DNA of 64,000 nt, from the NCBI RefSeq assembly GCF_030439915.1, contig NZ_JAQFJG010000003.1:1-64000 (forward strand), read 5' to 3'. Each line of letters opens with the position of its first letter. Positions within the stretch are counted from its first letter, which is position 1. Position numbers and translations under genes: made by a program. Below, one piece after another: positions 41,509 to 51,262 of this stretch. This stretch comes from Streptococcus sp. SPS1 (GTDB taxonomy: Bacteria > Bacillota > Bacilli > Lactobacillales > Streptococcaceae). The notes under the pieces were generated by a model. The model did not search any database. It was not told the DNA's origin and worked only from the letters and a program-made list of their open reading frames with translations.

Positions 41509-41704
41509 ATACTCAATGAAAGTCAAAGAGAAAACTAGGAAGCTAGCCGCAGCTTGCTCAAAGCACTGCTTTGAGGTTGTAGATAGAACTGATGAAGTCA
41601 GCTCAAAACATGTTTTTGAGGTTGTAGATGAAACTGACGAAGTCAGTAACCATATATACGGTAAGGCGATGCTGACGAAGTTTGAAGAGATTTTCGAAGA
41701 GTAT
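41509..41704 (+). repeat. BOX element with two boxB units (A-B-B-C)
   Basis: About 196 bp, in the opposite orientation to the other two copies. boxA begins ATACTCAATGAAAGTCAAAG, two boxB units with GA(T/C)GAAGTCAG cores follow, and boxC ends GATTTTCGAAGAGTAT. It lies directly upstream of the asd RNA promoter. Confidence 0.92.
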
Positions 41705-41719
41705 AAAGAGTTTCGTCTG

Positions 41720-41748
41720 TTGACAAAAGTCATTCTCTTTAGTAGAAT
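41720..41748 (+). promoter_or_regulatory. Promoter of the asd RNA
   Basis: TTGACA (41720-41725), 17-bp spacer, TAGAAT (41743-41748). Predicted start near 41755. Confidence 0.75.
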
Positions 41749-41754
41749 AGAATA

Positions 41755-41900
41755 TGCGATGAGTCGATAGGTAGTCTTCGGACTACTATTGAGCATAAGG
41801 AGGTCATAACGCAGGAGCGGACCTTGATGAGTTGTGTGAACCTGCTCATCACATGAAGATGCCTCTTAGTCCCTAGTCTAGCGACTGGGGATTTTTATTT
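41755..41900 (+). ncRNA. asd RNA motif (structured RNA upstream of asd)
   Basis: A stretch of roughly 145 bases with its own promoter and a terminator (41868-41900). It has several internal pairings: GGTAGTCTTCGGACTACT; GATGAG ... CTCATC; and the final AGTCCCTAGTC-tagc-GACTGGGGA. Position and layout fit the asd RNA described from comparative genomics in streptococci, thought to be a small RNA or cis element. The function is not established. Identification is from memory of the motif and context. Confidence 0.7.
41868..41900 (+). terminator. Intrinsic terminator of the asd RNA
   Basis: AGTCCCTAGTC-tagc-GACTGGGGATTTTT hairpin with T run. It separates the small RNA from the asd promoter, arguing for an independent transcript. 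Confidence 0.8.
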
Positions 41901-41921
41901 TCCAAAAAATGATGAAAAAGC

Positions 41922-41950
41922 TTTGCAATTCATGGAAAAAGTAGTATAAT
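41922..41950 (+). promoter_or_regulatory. asd promoter
   Basis: TTTGCA (41922-41927), 17-bp spacer, TATAAT (41945-41950). Start codon at 41996 with AAAGAGG upstream. Confidence 0.7.
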
Positions 41951-41995
41951 ACTTCTATTATAGAAATTTTTAGAAAATTCCGAAAGAGGTTATTT

Positions 41996-43072
41996 ATGGG
42001 ATATACAGTTGCTGTAGTCGGCGCGACAGGTGCTGTCGGAGCTCAGATGATAAAAATGTTGGAAGAATCAACACTTCCAATCGATAAAATTCGTTTACTT
42101 GCTTCTGCACGTTCAGCAGGCAAGACTTTGAAATTTAAAGACCAAGACATTACGATTGAAGAAACGACTGAAACAGCTTTTGAAGGAGTTGACATCGCTC
42201 TCTTTTCAGCAGGTGGTTCTACATCAGCTAAGTATGCACCATACGCAGTGAAAGCTGGTGCGGTAGTAGTAGATAATACATCTTACTTCCGTCAAAATCC
42301 AGATGTTCCTTTGGTTGTTCCAGAGGTCAATGCTCACGCACTTGATGCCCACAACGGGATTATTGCTTGCCCTAACTGTTCAACAATCCAAATGATGGTG
42401 GCGCTTGAACCTGTCCGTCAAAAATGGGGCTTGGATCGTATCATCGTTTCAACTTACCAAGCCGTCTCAGGTGCTGGTATGGGAGCGATTCTTGAAACAC
42501 AACGTGAACTTCGTGAAGTCTTGAATGATGGTGTAAACCCACGTGATTTGCATGCGGAAATCTTGCCTTCAGGTGGTGACAAGAAACATTATCCTATCGC
42601 CTTCAATGCTCTTCCACAAATCGATGTCTTCACTGACAATGATTACACATACGAAGAGATGAAGATGACCAAGGAAACTAAGAAAATTATGGAAGATGAC
42701 AGCATTGCAGTATCTGCAACATGTGTGCGTATTCCAGTCTTGTCAGCTCACTCTGAGTCTGTTTACATCGAAACAAAAGAAGTGGCTCCAATTGAAAAAG
42801 TGAAAGCAGCTATCGCAGCTTTCCCAGGCGCTGTCCTTGAAGATGATGTCGCTCATCAAATTTATCCTCAAGCCATCAATGCAGTGGGATCGCGTGATAC
42901 CTTTGTTGGTCGTATCCGTAAAGACTTGGATGCTGAAAAAGGAATCCACATGTGGGTTGTTTCAGATAACCTTCTCAAAGGTGCTGCTTGGAACTCAGTT
43001 CAGATTGCTGAAACTCTTCATGAACGTGGCTTGGTTCGTCCAACTGCCGAATTGAAATTTGAATTAAAATAG
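41996..43072 (+). CDS. asd: Aspartate-semialdehyde dehydrogenase
   Basis: Reduces aspartyl phosphate to aspartate semialdehyde, the branch point to lysine/diaminopimelate, threonine and methionine. It is 358 residues, with NADP-binding [12 protein letters not shown] at the N terminus, the catalytic cysteine in [10 protein letters not shown] (about residue 129), the QAVSGAGMG motif and the conserved [10 protein letters not shown] histidine region. dapA follows after 56 bases, so the two first steps of lysine synthesis after aspartyl phosphate are encoded together. Confidence 0.95.
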   Translation: MGYTVAVVGATGAVGAQMIKMLEESTLPIDKIRLLASARSAGKTLKFKDQDITIEETTETAFEGVDIALFSAGGSTSAKYAPYAVKAGAVVVDNTSYFRQNPDVPLVVPEVNAHALDAHNGIIACPNCSTIQMMVALEPVRQKWGLDRIIVSTYQAVSGAGMGAILETQRELREVLNDGVNPRDLHAEILPSGGDKKHYPIAFNALPQIDVFTDNDYTYEEMKMTKETKKIMEDDSIAVSATCVRIPVLSAHSESVYIETKEVAPIEKVKAAIAAFPGAVLEDDVAHQIYPQAINAVGSRDTFVGRIRKDLDAEKGIHMWVVSDNLLKGAAWNSVQIAETLHERGLVRPTAELKFELK

Positions 43073-43128
43073 TCATATCGTTTAGGAGTTCAGATGAGCT
43101 CCTTCTTTGAAATAGAGAGGTGTTTCTC

Positions 43129-44064
43129 ATGTCTTATCAAGATTTAAAAGAGTGTAAAATCATCACAGCCTTTATTACTCCCTTCCACGAGGATGGCTCT
43201 ATCAACTTTGATGCCATTCCAGCCTTGATTGAGCATTTATTGGCGCATCATACAGACGGAATTCTTCTTGCGGGAACGACTGCTGAGAGTCCGACATTGA
43301 CTCACGATGAAGAGTTGGAGCTCTTTGCGGCTGTACAAAAGATTGTTAATGGACGTGTCCCTTTGATTGCAGGTGTAGGTACCAATGATACGCGTGACTC
43401 GATCGAGTTTGTCAAAGAAGTAGCAGAATTTGGTGGTTTTGCTGCTGGGCTTGCTATTGTGCCTTACTACAACAAACCTTCTCAAGAAGGAATGTATCAG
43501 CACTTTAAAGCTATTGCAGATGCTTCTGACTTACCTATTATTATCTATAACATTCCAGGTCGTGTGGTTGTCGAATTGACTCCAGAAACCATGCTTCGTT
43601 TAGCTGACCATCCTAATATTATCGGTGTCAAAGAATGTACTAGCTTGGCTAATATGGCTTACTTGATTGAGCACAAGCCTGAAGAATTCTTGATTTATAC
43701 AGGTGAGGATGGAGATGCTTTCCATGCCATGAACCTTGGTGCTGACGGGGTTATTTCTGTTGCATCCCATACAAATGGGGATGAAATGCACGAGATGTTT
43801 ACTGCCATTGCAGAAAGCGATATGAAAAAAGCAGCGGCTATTCAGCGCAAGTTCATTCCTAAGGTCAATGCCCTCTTCTCTTATCCAAGTCCTGCTCCAG
43901 TTAAGGCAGTTCTCAACTATATGGGATTTGAAGCTGGTCCAACTCGTCTACCTCTTGTTCCAGCACCAGAAGAAGATGCCAAACGCATTATCAAGGTTGT
44001 CGTAGATGGCGACTACGAAGCAACTAAGGCAACTGTAACAGGGGTCTTAAGACCAGATTACTAA
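43129..44064 (+). CDS. dapA: 4-hydroxy-tetrahydrodipicolinate synthase
   Basis: Condenses aspartate semialdehyde with pyruvate in lysine synthesis. It is 311 residues. The Schiff-base lysine is in GVKECTSL (about residue 168), the tyrosine motif YNIPGRV is in place, and [14 protein letters not shown] is the substrate-binding loop. The ATG at 43129 is chosen (AGAGAGGTG upstream); the GTG at 43120 is part of that ribosome-binding site. It is directly downstream of asd. Confidence 0.95.
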   Translation: MSYQDLKECKIITAFITPFHEDGSINFDAIPALIEHLLAHHTDGILLAGTTAESPTLTHDEELELFAAVQKIVNGRVPLIAGVGTNDTRDSIEFVKEVAEFGGFAAGLAIVPYYNKPSQEGMYQHFKAIADASDLPIIIYNIPGRVVVELTPETMLRLADHPNIIGVKECTSLANMAYLIEHKPEEFLIYTGEDGDAFHAMNLGADGVISVASHTNGDEMHEMFTAIAESDMKKAAAIQRKFIPKVNALFSYPSPAPVKAVLNYMGFEAGPTRLPLVPAPEEDAKRIIKVVVDGDYEATKATVTGVLRPDY

Positions 44065-44073
44065 TAAAGACAA

Positions 44074-44110
44074 TAAAATCCATGACCGCAAGAACGATCA
44101 TGGATTTTCC
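44074..44110. terminator. Bidirectional terminator between dapA and mnmE
   Basis: AAAATCCATGA ... TCATGGATTTT hairpin, 10 bases after the dapA stop and touching the mnmE stop. Confidence 0.85.
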
Positions 44111-45483
44111 TATTTTCCTAAACAGAATTGGCTAAAGAGTTGGGTAATGAGTTCATCAGGAGCAGCATCCCCAGTGATTTCTCCGAGGATTTCCCAAGTA
44201 CGAGTCAAGTCAACTTGAAGCAAGTCAACTGGCATACCTAGTTCCAGTCCTTCATTAACAGCCTGCAAACTTTCAATAGCCTTCTCAATCAAGGAAATAT
44301 GACGGGCGTTGGACAAGTAGGTTGCATCTTGCTCGACTAGACCAGCATTTTCAAAGAAGAGGTTGTTAATGCGTTCTTCAATCTTATCAATGTTTTGGTT
44401 TTTAAGAACTGAAATACGGATGACATCTTCTGGAAGTTCCGAGGTTTCAATCGCTTCAGGCAAGTCGGTTTTATTAAGAAGAATAATGCGGTTTGTGTCC
44501 TGACTAATTTCAAGAAGTTGTCGGTCTTGGGCAGTTAAGGGCTCGCTAGCGTTTAGTACTAGCAGCACCAAGTCAGCTTCCTTAAGAGCTTTTTTCGAAC
44601 GCTCAACTCCAATTTGTTCCACGATATCATCCGTTTCACGGATACCGGCTGTATCAATCAATTTGAGAGGGACACCGTTGATGTTGACGTATTCTTCAAT
44701 GACATCTCGAGTAGTACCAGCAATGTCTGTGACGATGGCCTTGTCCTCACGTAAGAGGTTGTTAAGCAGGCTTGATTTTCCAACGTTTGGGCGTCCGATA
44801 ATAGCAGTGGAAATTCCTTCACGGAGGATTTTACCGCGGCGGGCTGTTCTAAGAAGATTGGTTAGCAATTGCTCAAACTCCATAGTCTTTTCACGGACAA
44901 CAGCAGTAGTGGCTTCCTCAACATCGTCGTACTCAGGATAATCAATATTGACCTCGACTTGGGCAAGTGTATTGAGGATTTCTTGACGGGTATTATTGAT
45001 AAGATCAGAAAGGGAACCATCTAATTGTTTGACCGCAATGTTCATGGCCTTGTCTGTCTTGGCGCGGATGATATCCATGACCGCCTCAGCCTGAGTCAAG
45101 TCCACACGTCCATTTAGGAAGGCACGTTTGGTAAATTCACCAGGTTCAGCCAATCTAGCTCCTTCACGAATAGCTAGCTGGAGAATTTCATTGGTCACCG
45201 CAATCCCGCCGTGAGTGTTAATCTCGATAATATCCTCACGAGTGAAGGTCTTTGGAGACTTCATAGCCCCAACCATAACCTCGTCCATGACTTTACCAGT
45301 CAGAGGATCAACGATGTGACCGTAGTTAAGGGTATGGCTAGCAACCTGACTCAAGTCTTTTCCTTTAAAAATCTTTTGCGCAATAGCAAAACTTTCTGTT
45401 CCGCTCAGGCGGACAATACCGATAGCTCCTTCGCCTAGTGGAGTAGAGATAGCAGCGATGGTATCAAATTCACGTGTAATCAT
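44110..45483 (-). CDS. mnmE: tRNA modification GTPase MnmE (TrmE)
   Basis: With MnmG, makes 5-carboxymethylaminomethyl uridine at tRNA wobble positions. It is 457 residues from ATG 45483, preceded by AAAGGA; the frame opens earlier, at 45540, without a good ribosome-binding site. The N-terminal folate-binding domain begins [27 protein letters not shown]. The G domain has [20 protein letters not shown] and NKTDLPEA. The C terminus ends FCLGK with the catalytic cysteine. The partner mnmG is not in this window. Confidence 0.96.
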   Translation of the reverse strand: MITREFDTIAAISTPLGEGAIGIVRLSGTESFAIAQKIFKGKDLSQVASHTLNYGHIVDPLTGKVMDEVMVGAMKSPKTFTREDIIEINTHGGIAVTNEILQLAIREGARLAEPGEFTKRAFLNGRVDLTQAEAVMDIIRAKTDKAMNIAVKQLDGSLSDLINNTRQEILNTLAQVEVNIDYPEYDDVEEATTAVVREKTMEFEQLLTNLLRTARRGKILREGISTAIIGRPNVGKSSLLNNLLREDKAIVTDIAGTTRDVIEEYVNINGVPLKLIDTAGIRETDDIVEQIGVERSKKALKEADLVLLVLNASEPLTAQDRQLLEISQDTNRIILLNKTDLPEAIETSELPEDVIRISVLKNQNIDKIEERINNLFFENAGLVEQDATYLSNARHISLIEKAIESLQAVNEGLELGMPVDLLQVDLTRTWEILGEITGDAAPDELITQLFSQFCLGK

Positions 45484-45586
45484 AATGTTTCCTTTAATAA
45501 ATGGCTCTTTTCTTGGAAATTTTTCCAAGTCTCTTTTCAAATTGTAACAAATTTGAACTATTTCTTCAATGGATGCTACTTGGAGA

Positions 45587-45620
45587 TTGAAAAAGCCTAA
45601 GCAATTCTGCTTAAGCTAGC
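45587..45620 (-). terminator. Terminator of the tautomerase gene
   Basis: On the minus strand AGCTTAAGCAGAATTGCTTAGGCT followed by TTTTTCAA, directly after the stop at 45621. Confidence 0.75.
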
Positions 45621-45803
45621 TTATTTGGTGCGCATTTCCCCTTGTGGGAAATAAGTTCCTTCTGGCATGTCGTTGATGATGACATGGACAGCAGATTGAG
45701 GAGCTCCAGTGTTGCGAACAACAGCTTCCGTTACTTCCTTAGCAAGAGCTTTCTTTTGCTCGAGCGTGCGTCCTTCAAATAAATCAATGCGTACAAATGG
45801 CAT
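45621..45803 (-). CDS. 4-oxalocrotonate tautomerase family protein
   Basis: 60-residue small tautomerase. After Met removal the catalytic Pro1 begins PFVRIDLFEGRT, followed by the helix LEQKKALAKEVTEAV. These act as hexamers on keto-enol substrates; in streptococci no aromatic degradation pathway is present, so the physiological substrate is unknown. The start at 45803 (not 45818) is set by the need for an N-terminal proline. Confidence 0.88.
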   Translation of the reverse strand: MPFVRIDLFEGRTLEQKKALAKEVTEAVVRNTGAPQSAVHVIINDMPEGTYFPQGEMRTK

Positions 45804-45874
45804 AATGGCTTCCTCCACTAGTTTTGATTTCTTCTATTTTACCACATTTTGCCGTTTAAAGCTTAAGAAAATTA

Positions 45875-45883
45875 TGATATACT
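45875..45883 (+). promoter_or_regulatory. Extended -10 promoter of tdk
   Basis: TGATATACT, about 43 bases before the tdk ATG. It may serve the long downstream operon. Confidence 0.6.
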
Positions 45884-45925
45884 AGAATGTAGCAAAAATT
45901 TAGAAATGGACGTGAAGCAAGAAAC

Positions 45926-46525
45926 ATGGCACAGTTGTATTATCGTTATGGGACCATGAACTCTGGTAAGACGATTGAGATTCTCAAGGTGGCCTATAAC
46001 TATGAGGAGCAAGGAAAAGGTGTTGTGATTATGACCTCGGCTCTGGATACGCGTGACGGTGTTGGCTATGTGTCGAGTCGAATTGGCATGAAACGCCCTG
46101 CCCTTGCGATTGAGGAGACGACGGATATCTTTGGCTATATCCGAGACCTACCAGAAAAGCCTTACTGTGTTTTGGTCGATGAAACCCAGTTTCTCAAGCG
46201 TCACCATGTTTACGATCTAGCTCGTGTTGTTGATGAGTTAGACATACCTGTCATGGCTTTTGGCTTGAAAAATGACTTTCGCAATGAACTGTTCGAAGGT
46301 TCCAAATACCTCTTGCTTTTAGCAGACAAGATCGACGAAATTAAGACCATCTGTCAGTATTGTAAGAAAAAGGCAACTATGGTTTTGCGTACACAGGATG
46401 GACTACCCGTTTATGATGGTGAGCAGATCCAGATTGGTGGAAATGAAACCTATATCTCGGTTTGCCGTAAACATTATTTTGCGCCAATGATAACCTCTAA
46501 CAAGGAGCAAAACTATGACAATTGA
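45926..46525 (+). CDS. tdk: Thymidine kinase
   Basis: Phosphorylates thymidine for salvage. It is 199 residues, type II (Gram-positive/vaccinia-like). Walker A is GTMNSGKT (residues 8-15), Walker B is VLVDETQF, and the zinc site is provided by CQYCKKK and the late C-x-K-H region. It overlaps the following GNAT gene by 11 bases and begins the tdk-GNAT-prfA-prmC run. Confidence 0.96.
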   Translation: MAQLYYRYGTMNSGKTIEILKVAYNYEEQGKGVVIMTSALDTRDGVGYVSSRIGMKRPALAIEETTDIFGYIRDLPEKPYCVLVDETQFLKRHHVYDLARVVDELDIPVMAFGLKNDFRNELFEGSKYLLLLADKIDEIKTICQYCKKKATMVLRTQDGLPVYDGEQIQIGGNETYISVCRKHYFAPMITSNKEQNYDN

Positions 46526-46994
46526 ACTAAGAGATGTTACAATGGAAAATTATTTTGATGTTCTGCATTTGGATGTTAAGGAATATCAAAAACAATTTAT
46601 TGCTACCAACGCAATTAGTTTAGCTGAAGCATATGTCTACACTAAAAATGGAGATTTTGTAGCTCCATTGGCAGTTTATGATAATGATGCAATCATAGGT
46701 TTTGTGATGTTAGCTTATGATAAAAAGATCGGAATTAGTAGTGGAAATTATTTACTATTTCGTTTTATGATTGATAAGAATTTTCAAAATCAAGGATATT
46801 TTAAACCAATTATGGATAAAGTACTAGACTATGTTCGGACAGCGCCAGCAGGTTTAAGCAATAAACTTTGGTTGTCTTATGAACCAGAAAATGAACATGC
46901 AAGATCTTGTTACCTCAGTTATGGATTTAAAGAAACTGGGGAAATATCCGAGAACGAAGTAGTAGCAATATACGATTTAACAATTGAGAAATAA
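46515..46994 (+). CDS. GNAT-family N-acetyltransferase
   Basis: 159-residue acetyltransferase: strand and loop [25 protein letters not shown] supplies the acetyl-CoA-binding signature, and [19 protein letters not shown] the C-terminal motif. The pattern resembles polyamine or SpeG/BltD-like acetyltransferases, but the substrate cannot be assigned. It starts inside tdk and ends 9 bases before prfA. Its base composition is more AT-rich than its neighbours, which may reflect later acquisition. Confidence 0.82.
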   Translation: MTIELRDVTMENYFDVLHLDVKEYQKQFIATNAISLAEAYVYTKNGDFVAPLAVYDNDAIIGFVMLAYDKKIGISSGNYLLFRFMIDKNFQNQGYFKPIMDKVLDYVRTAPAGLSNKLWLSYEPENEHARSCYLSYGFKETGEISENEVVAIYDLTIEK

Positions 46995-47003
46995 GGAGAA
47001 AAA

Positions 47004-48083
47004 ATGAACATCTATGATCAACTACAAGCTGTAGAAGACCGTTATGAAGAATTAGGAGAATTGCTCAGTGACCCGGATGTGGTCTCTGACACCAAACGTT
47101 TTATGGAGCTTTCAAAAGAAGAAGCTTCAACTCGTGATACCGTAACAGCCTACCGTGAGTACAAACAAGTCCTTCAAAACATCGTTGACGCTGAAGAGAT
47201 GATTAAGGAATCAAGCGGAGATGCGGACTTGGAAGAAATGGCCAAGCAAGAGCTCAAAGATGCCAAGGCTGAAAAAGAAGAATACGAAGAAAAACTGAAA
47301 ATTTTGCTCCTTCCAAAGGATCCAAATGATGACAAGAATATTATCCTTGAAATCCGTGGAGCAGCTGGAGGAGACGAAGCAGCACTTTTCGCAGGTGACC
47401 TTCTAACCATGTACCAGAAATATGCGGAAGCCCAAGGCTGGCGCTTTGAAGTCATGGAAGCTTCTATGAACGGTGTTGGTGGTTTCAAAGAAGTGGTTGC
47501 CATGGTTTCAGGTCAATCTGTATACTCTAAACTCAAGTATGAGTCTGGTGCCCACCGCGTGCAACGTGTCCCTGTGACAGAAAGTCAAGGCCGTGTTCAT
47601 ACTTCGACAGCGACAGTACTTGTCATGCCTGAAGTAGAAGAAGTTGAATACGATATTGATCCAAAAGACCTTCGTGTCGACATCTATCACGCCTCTGGTG
47701 CTGGTGGACAGAACGTCAACAAGGTTGCGACTGCGGTTCGTATCGTTCACTTGCCAACCAATATCAAGGTTGAGATGCAGGAAGAACGTACCCAGCAGAA
47801 GAACCGTGAGAAGGCCATGAAAATCATTCGTGCGCGTGTTGCTGACCACTTTGCTCAGATTGCTCAGGATGAACAAGACGCTGAGCGTAAGTCGACAATT
47901 GGTACTGGTGACCGTTCAGAACGAATCCGTACTTATAATTTCCCACAAAATCGTGTCACAGACCACCGTATCGGCTTAACCCTCCAAAAACTAGATACCA
48001 TTTTGTCTGGTAAACTAGATGAAGTTGTGGATGCCTTGGTTCTTTATGACCAAACACAAAAATTAGAAGAATTAAACAAATAA
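47004..48083 (+). CDS. prfA: Peptide chain release factor 1
   Basis: Terminates translation at UAA and UAG. It is 359 residues. The peptidyl-hydrolysis motif is [12 protein letters not shown] (GGQ at about residue 233), and the upstream helical domain and PxT-type codon-recognition region ([16 protein letters not shown]) are present. The stop overlaps the start of prmC by one base, which couples the factor to the methylase that modifies its GGQ glutamine. Confidence 0.97.
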   Translation: MNIYDQLQAVEDRYEELGELLSDPDVVSDTKRFMELSKEEASTRDTVTAYREYKQVLQNIVDAEEMIKESSGDADLEEMAKQELKDAKAEKEEYEEKLKILLLPKDPNDDKNIILEIRGAAGGDEAALFAGDLLTMYQKYAEAQGWRFEVMEASMNGVGGFKEVVAMVSGQSVYSKLKYESGAHRVQRVPVTESQGRVHTSTATVLVMPEVEEVEYDIDPKDLRVDIYHASGAGGQNVNKVATAVRIVHLPTNIKVEMQEERTQQKNREKAMKIIRARVADHFAQIAQDEQDAERKSTIGTGDRSERIRTYNFPQNRVTDHRIGLTLQKLDTILSGKLDEVVDALVLYDQTQKLEELNK

Positions 48084-48919
48084 TGAAATTAGCTCAATTA
48101 TTTTCAGATTTTGAAGAAGAGTTGATAAGAAAAGGAGAGGAAGCAGAAAGCCTCTCTTTTGTCTATCGTAGTCTGAAAGACCTCACGTTTACAGACTTTG
48201 TTTTTGCCCTCCAGCAGGAGGTGACAACAGAGGAAGAAGTATTTGTAAAAGGAATTTTCCAGCAGTTAGCAGCTCATAAACCGGCACAGTACATCATTGG
48301 ACAGGCAGATTTTTATGGAATGCAGTTAAATGTTGATGAGCGAGTATTGATCCCTCGTCCAGAAACAGAGGAGTTGGTGGAGCTTATCCTGGCTGAAAAT
48401 CCTGAGACGAATCTTTCAGTTCTGGATATTGGAACGGGTAGTGGAGCTATTGCTCTCGCCTTAGCAAAAAACAGACCAGATTGGTCGGTGACAGCAGCAG
48501 ATATTTCCCAAAATGCTTTAGATGTAGCTAGCGAAAATGCTAAAAATCAAAATCTTCAATTATTTTTAAAAAAATCTGACTGTTTTACAGAAATTTCTGA
48601 AAAATATGATATAATTGTTTCCAATCCACCCTATATCTCTCGTGAAGATGCGTCAGAGGTCGGCTTGAATGTTTTGCATTCAGAACCTCATCTAGCTCTT
48701 TTTGCAGACGAGGATGGCCTAGCTATTTACCGTAGAATTGCGGAAGATGCAACAGACTATCTCAAAGATGGTGGTAAGATTTACCTTGAAATTGGATACA
48801 AGCAAGGTCAAAGTGTTCCTGAACTTTTTAGGAAGCATCTTCCTAAAAAACGTGTAAGAACACTTAAGGACCAATTTGGTCAAGATAGGATGGTCGTGGT
48901 TGATGATGGACAGGATTAG
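48083..48919 (+). CDS. prmC: Release factor glutamine methyltransferase PrmC (HemK)
   Basis: SAM-dependent enzyme that methylates the GGQ glutamine of RF1/RF2. It is 278 residues: N-terminal helical domain, then VLDIGTGSGAIALALA (SAM motif I) and SNPPYISRED (N5-methyltransferase NPPY, about residue 185). Its neighbour prfA encodes its substrate. It overlaps the Sua5 gene at its end. Confidence 0.96.
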   Translation: MKLAQLFSDFEEELIRKGEEAESLSFVYRSLKDLTFTDFVFALQQEVTTEEEVFVKGIFQQLAAHKPAQYIIGQADFYGMQLNVDERVLIPRPETEELVELILAENPETNLSVLDIGTGSGAIALALAKNRPDWSVTAADISQNALDVASENAKNQNLQLFLKKSDCFTEISEKYDIIVSNPPYISREDASEVGLNVLHSEPHLALFADEDGLAIYRRIAEDATDYLKDGGKIYLEIGYKQGQSVPELFRKHLPKKRVRTLKDQFGQDRMVVVDDGQD

Positions 48920-49505
48920 ACAAGAGTTGGAAAATGGTGGAGCTGTCGTTCTACCTACAGAGACGGTTTACGGTCTTTTTGCCAAGGCGCTAGATGAAAA
49001 AGCAGTTGACCATGTTTACCAGTTCAAACATCGTCCTAGAGACAAGGCGCTCAATCTAAATGTTGCCTCTTTAGAGGATATCTTGTACTTTTCAAAGAAT
49101 CAGCCAACTTATCTTCAAAAACTTGTAGAGACCTTTTTACCAGGTCCCTTGACCATTATCCTTGAAGCCAATGACCGAGTTCCCTATTGGGTCAATTCTG
49201 GCCTCGCGACTGTTGGATTTCGGATACCCAGTCACCCTATCACGCTTGATTTGATTAGAGAGACGGGCCCCTTGATTGGGCCGTCTGCCAATATTTCAGG
49301 TCAGGCAAGTGGAGTGACCTTTAATCAAATTCTAGAGGATTTTGACCAAGAGGTTCTGGGTCTAGAAGACGATGCTTTTCTAACTGGACAGGATTCAACT
49401 ATTTTGGACTTGTCTGGAGACGAGGTGAAAATCTTACGCCAAGGGGCCATTAAGCGAGAAGATATTCTTGCTAGGTTGCCAGAGATTTCTTTTGAGGAGG
49501 AATGA
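48903..49505 (+). CDS. Threonylcarbamoyl-AMP synthase (Sua5/YwlC/TsaC)
   Basis: Makes the threonylcarbamoyl-AMP intermediate for t6A37 in tRNAs reading ANN codons. It is 200 residues with the YrdC core: LPTETVYGLFAKA, YQFKHRPRDKALNL, LPGPLTIILEA and GPLIGPSANISGQASG. It starts inside the end of prmC (48903 or 48906) without a strong ribosome-binding site, so translation is probably coupled. Confidence 0.93.
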   Translation: MMDRIRQELENGGAVVLPTETVYGLFAKALDEKAVDHVYQFKHRPRDKALNLNVASLEDILYFSKNQPTYLQKLVETFLPGPLTIILEANDRVPYWVNSGLATVGFRIPSHPITLDLIRETGPLIGPSANISGQASGVTFNQILEDFDQEVLGLEDDAFLTGQDSTILDLSGDEVKILRQGAIKREDILARLPEISFEEE

Positions 49506-49506
49506 G

Positions 49507-49938
49507 ATGCTAAGAGATTTAAGAGAAACTGATGTGAAAGCCATTTGTGAAATTAACCAAGAGGCTTTGGGCTATTCTTTTAGTCTAGAGGACACGTCTA
49601 GTCAACTAGCTAGACTGTCTCAGAATTCACATCATTTCTTACTTACTTATGAGGATGAAGCTAGTCATGCCTTGCTTGGATATGTCCACGCTGAGGTTTA
49701 CGAATCCCTTTATTCTAAAGCAGGATTTAATATTTTAGCCTTAGCAGTTTCACCTCAAGCGCAAGGTCAAGGTATTGGTAAAAGCTTATTACAAGGGTTG
49801 GAAGAAGAAGCAAAAAGACGTGGTTATGGGTTTATCCGCTTAAACTCTGCCGATCATCGTCTGGGTGCTCATGCATTTTATGAAAAAGTTGGTTATACTT
49901 GTGATAAAGTGCAGAAACGGTTTATTCGCATCTTTTAG
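49507..49938 (+). CDS. GNAT-family N-acetyltransferase
   Basis: 143-residue acetyltransferase. The acetyl-CoA site is LAVSPQAQGQGIGKSLLQGLEEEAKRRG (Q-x-x-G-x-G/A), followed by the C-terminal AHAFYEKVGYT. The short layout resembles RimI-type enzymes, but the target is unknown. The ATG at 49507 lies after a GAGGAGG-type site and right after the Sua5 stop, so it is co-transcribed with it. Confidence 0.88.
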   Translation: MLRDLRETDVKAICEINQEALGYSFSLEDTSSQLARLSQNSHHFLLTYEDEASHALLGYVHAEVYESLYSKAGFNILALAVSPQAQGQGIGKSLLQGLEEEAKRRGYGFIRLNSADHRLGAHAFYEKVGYTCDKVQKRFIRIF

Positions 49939-49998
49939 TTTATTTTCTTATTGTAAAATCAAACTAATGGACTAGTCATACAATAAAGGAGAAGACCT

Positions 49999-51255
49999 AT
50001 GATTTTTGATAAAGATGATTTTAAAGCATACGATGCTGATCTCTGGAATGCTATTGCCAAAGAAGAAGAACGACAACAAAACAACATTGAGTTGATTGCT
50101 TCGGAAAACGTAGTTTCCAAGGCTGTTATGGCAGCTCAAGGGTCTATCTTGACGAATAAATACGCCGAAGGTTACCCAGGCCACCGTTATTATGGTGGAA
50201 CTGATGTGGTAGACGTGGTAGAAAGTCTAGCTATTGAACGCGCAAAAGAAATTTTTGGTGCAAAATTTGCCAATGTCCAACCACACTCAGGAAGCCAAGC
50301 CAACTGTGCGGCTTACATGGCCTTGATTGAGCCTGGCGATACGGTTATGGGAATGGATTTGGCTGCAGGTGGTCACTTGACTCATGGGGCTCCAGTTAGC
50401 TTCTCAGGTCAAACCTACAACTTTGTTTCTTATAGTGTGGATCCTGAAACAGAACTCTTGGACTTTGATGCTATCTTGAAACAAGCCCAAGAAGTAAAAC
50501 CAAAACTGATCGTAGCAGGTGCTTCAGCCTATTCTCAAATTATCGACTTTTCAAAATTCCGTGAAATTGCGGACGCTGTTGGGGCTAAACTTATGGTAGA
50601 TATGGCTCATATCGCTGGTTTGGTTGCTGCTGGTCTTCACCCAAGCCCAGTACCATACGCTCATATCACGACAACCACAACCCACAAAACCCTTCGTGGC
50701 CCTCGTGGTGGTTTGATTTTGACTAATGACGAAGAACTTGCCAAGAAAATCAATTCAGCTATTTTCCCAGGTATTCAAGGTGGTCCTTTGGAGCATGTTG
50801 TTGCTGCTAAGGCAGTTTCCTTCAAAGAAGTTTTGGATCCAGCCTTCAAGGAATATGCTGCCAATGTCATCAAGAACAGTAAGGCTATGGCAGATGTATT
50901 CTTACAAGACCCTGATTTCCGTATCATTTCTGGCGGAACTGAAAACCACCTCTTCCTAGTGGATGTGACTAAGGTTGTAGAAAACGGAAAAGTTGCTCAA
51001 AACTTGCTGGATGAAGTCAATATTACCCTAAATAAAAATTCAATCCCTTACGAAACCTTGTCACCATTCAAGACAAGTGGGATTCGTATCGGATCTGCAG
51101 CCATTACTGCGCGTGGATTTGGTGAAGAAGAAAGTCGCAAAGTGGCTGAATTGATCATTAAAACCCTTAAAAATGCAGAAAATAAAGCTGTCTTAGAAGA
51201 AGTGAGAAGTGAAGTTAAAGAATTGACAGATGCCTTCCCACTATACGAGGACTAA
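49999..51255 (+). CDS. glyA: Serine hydroxymethyltransferase
   Basis: Interconverts serine and glycine and charges tetrahydrofolate with one-carbon units. It is 418 residues. The PLP lysine is in [14 protein letters not shown] (about residue 227), with [18 protein letters not shown] and [11 protein letters not shown] as further signatures. Ribosome-binding site AAAGGAGAA. The YejK-like gene follows after 7 bases. Confidence 0.97.
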   Translation: MIFDKDDFKAYDADLWNAIAKEEERQQNNIELIASENVVSKAVMAAQGSILTNKYAEGYPGHRYYGGTDVVDVVESLAIERAKEIFGAKFANVQPHSGSQANCAAYMALIEPGDTVMGMDLAAGGHLTHGAPVSFSGQTYNFVSYSVDPETELLDFDAILKQAQEVKPKLIVAGASAYSQIIDFSKFREIADAVGAKLMVDMAHIAGLVAAGLHPSPVPYAHITTTTTHKTLRGPRGGLILTNDEELAKKINSAIFPGIQGGPLEHVVAAKAVSFKEVLDPAFKEYAANVIKNSKAMADVFLQDPDFRIISGGTENHLFLVDVTKVVENGKVAQNLLDEVNITLNKNSIPYETLSPFKTSGIRIGSAAITARGFGEEESRKVAELIIKTLKNAENKAVLEEVRSEVKELTDAFPLYED

Positions 51256-51262
51256 AACTTTT

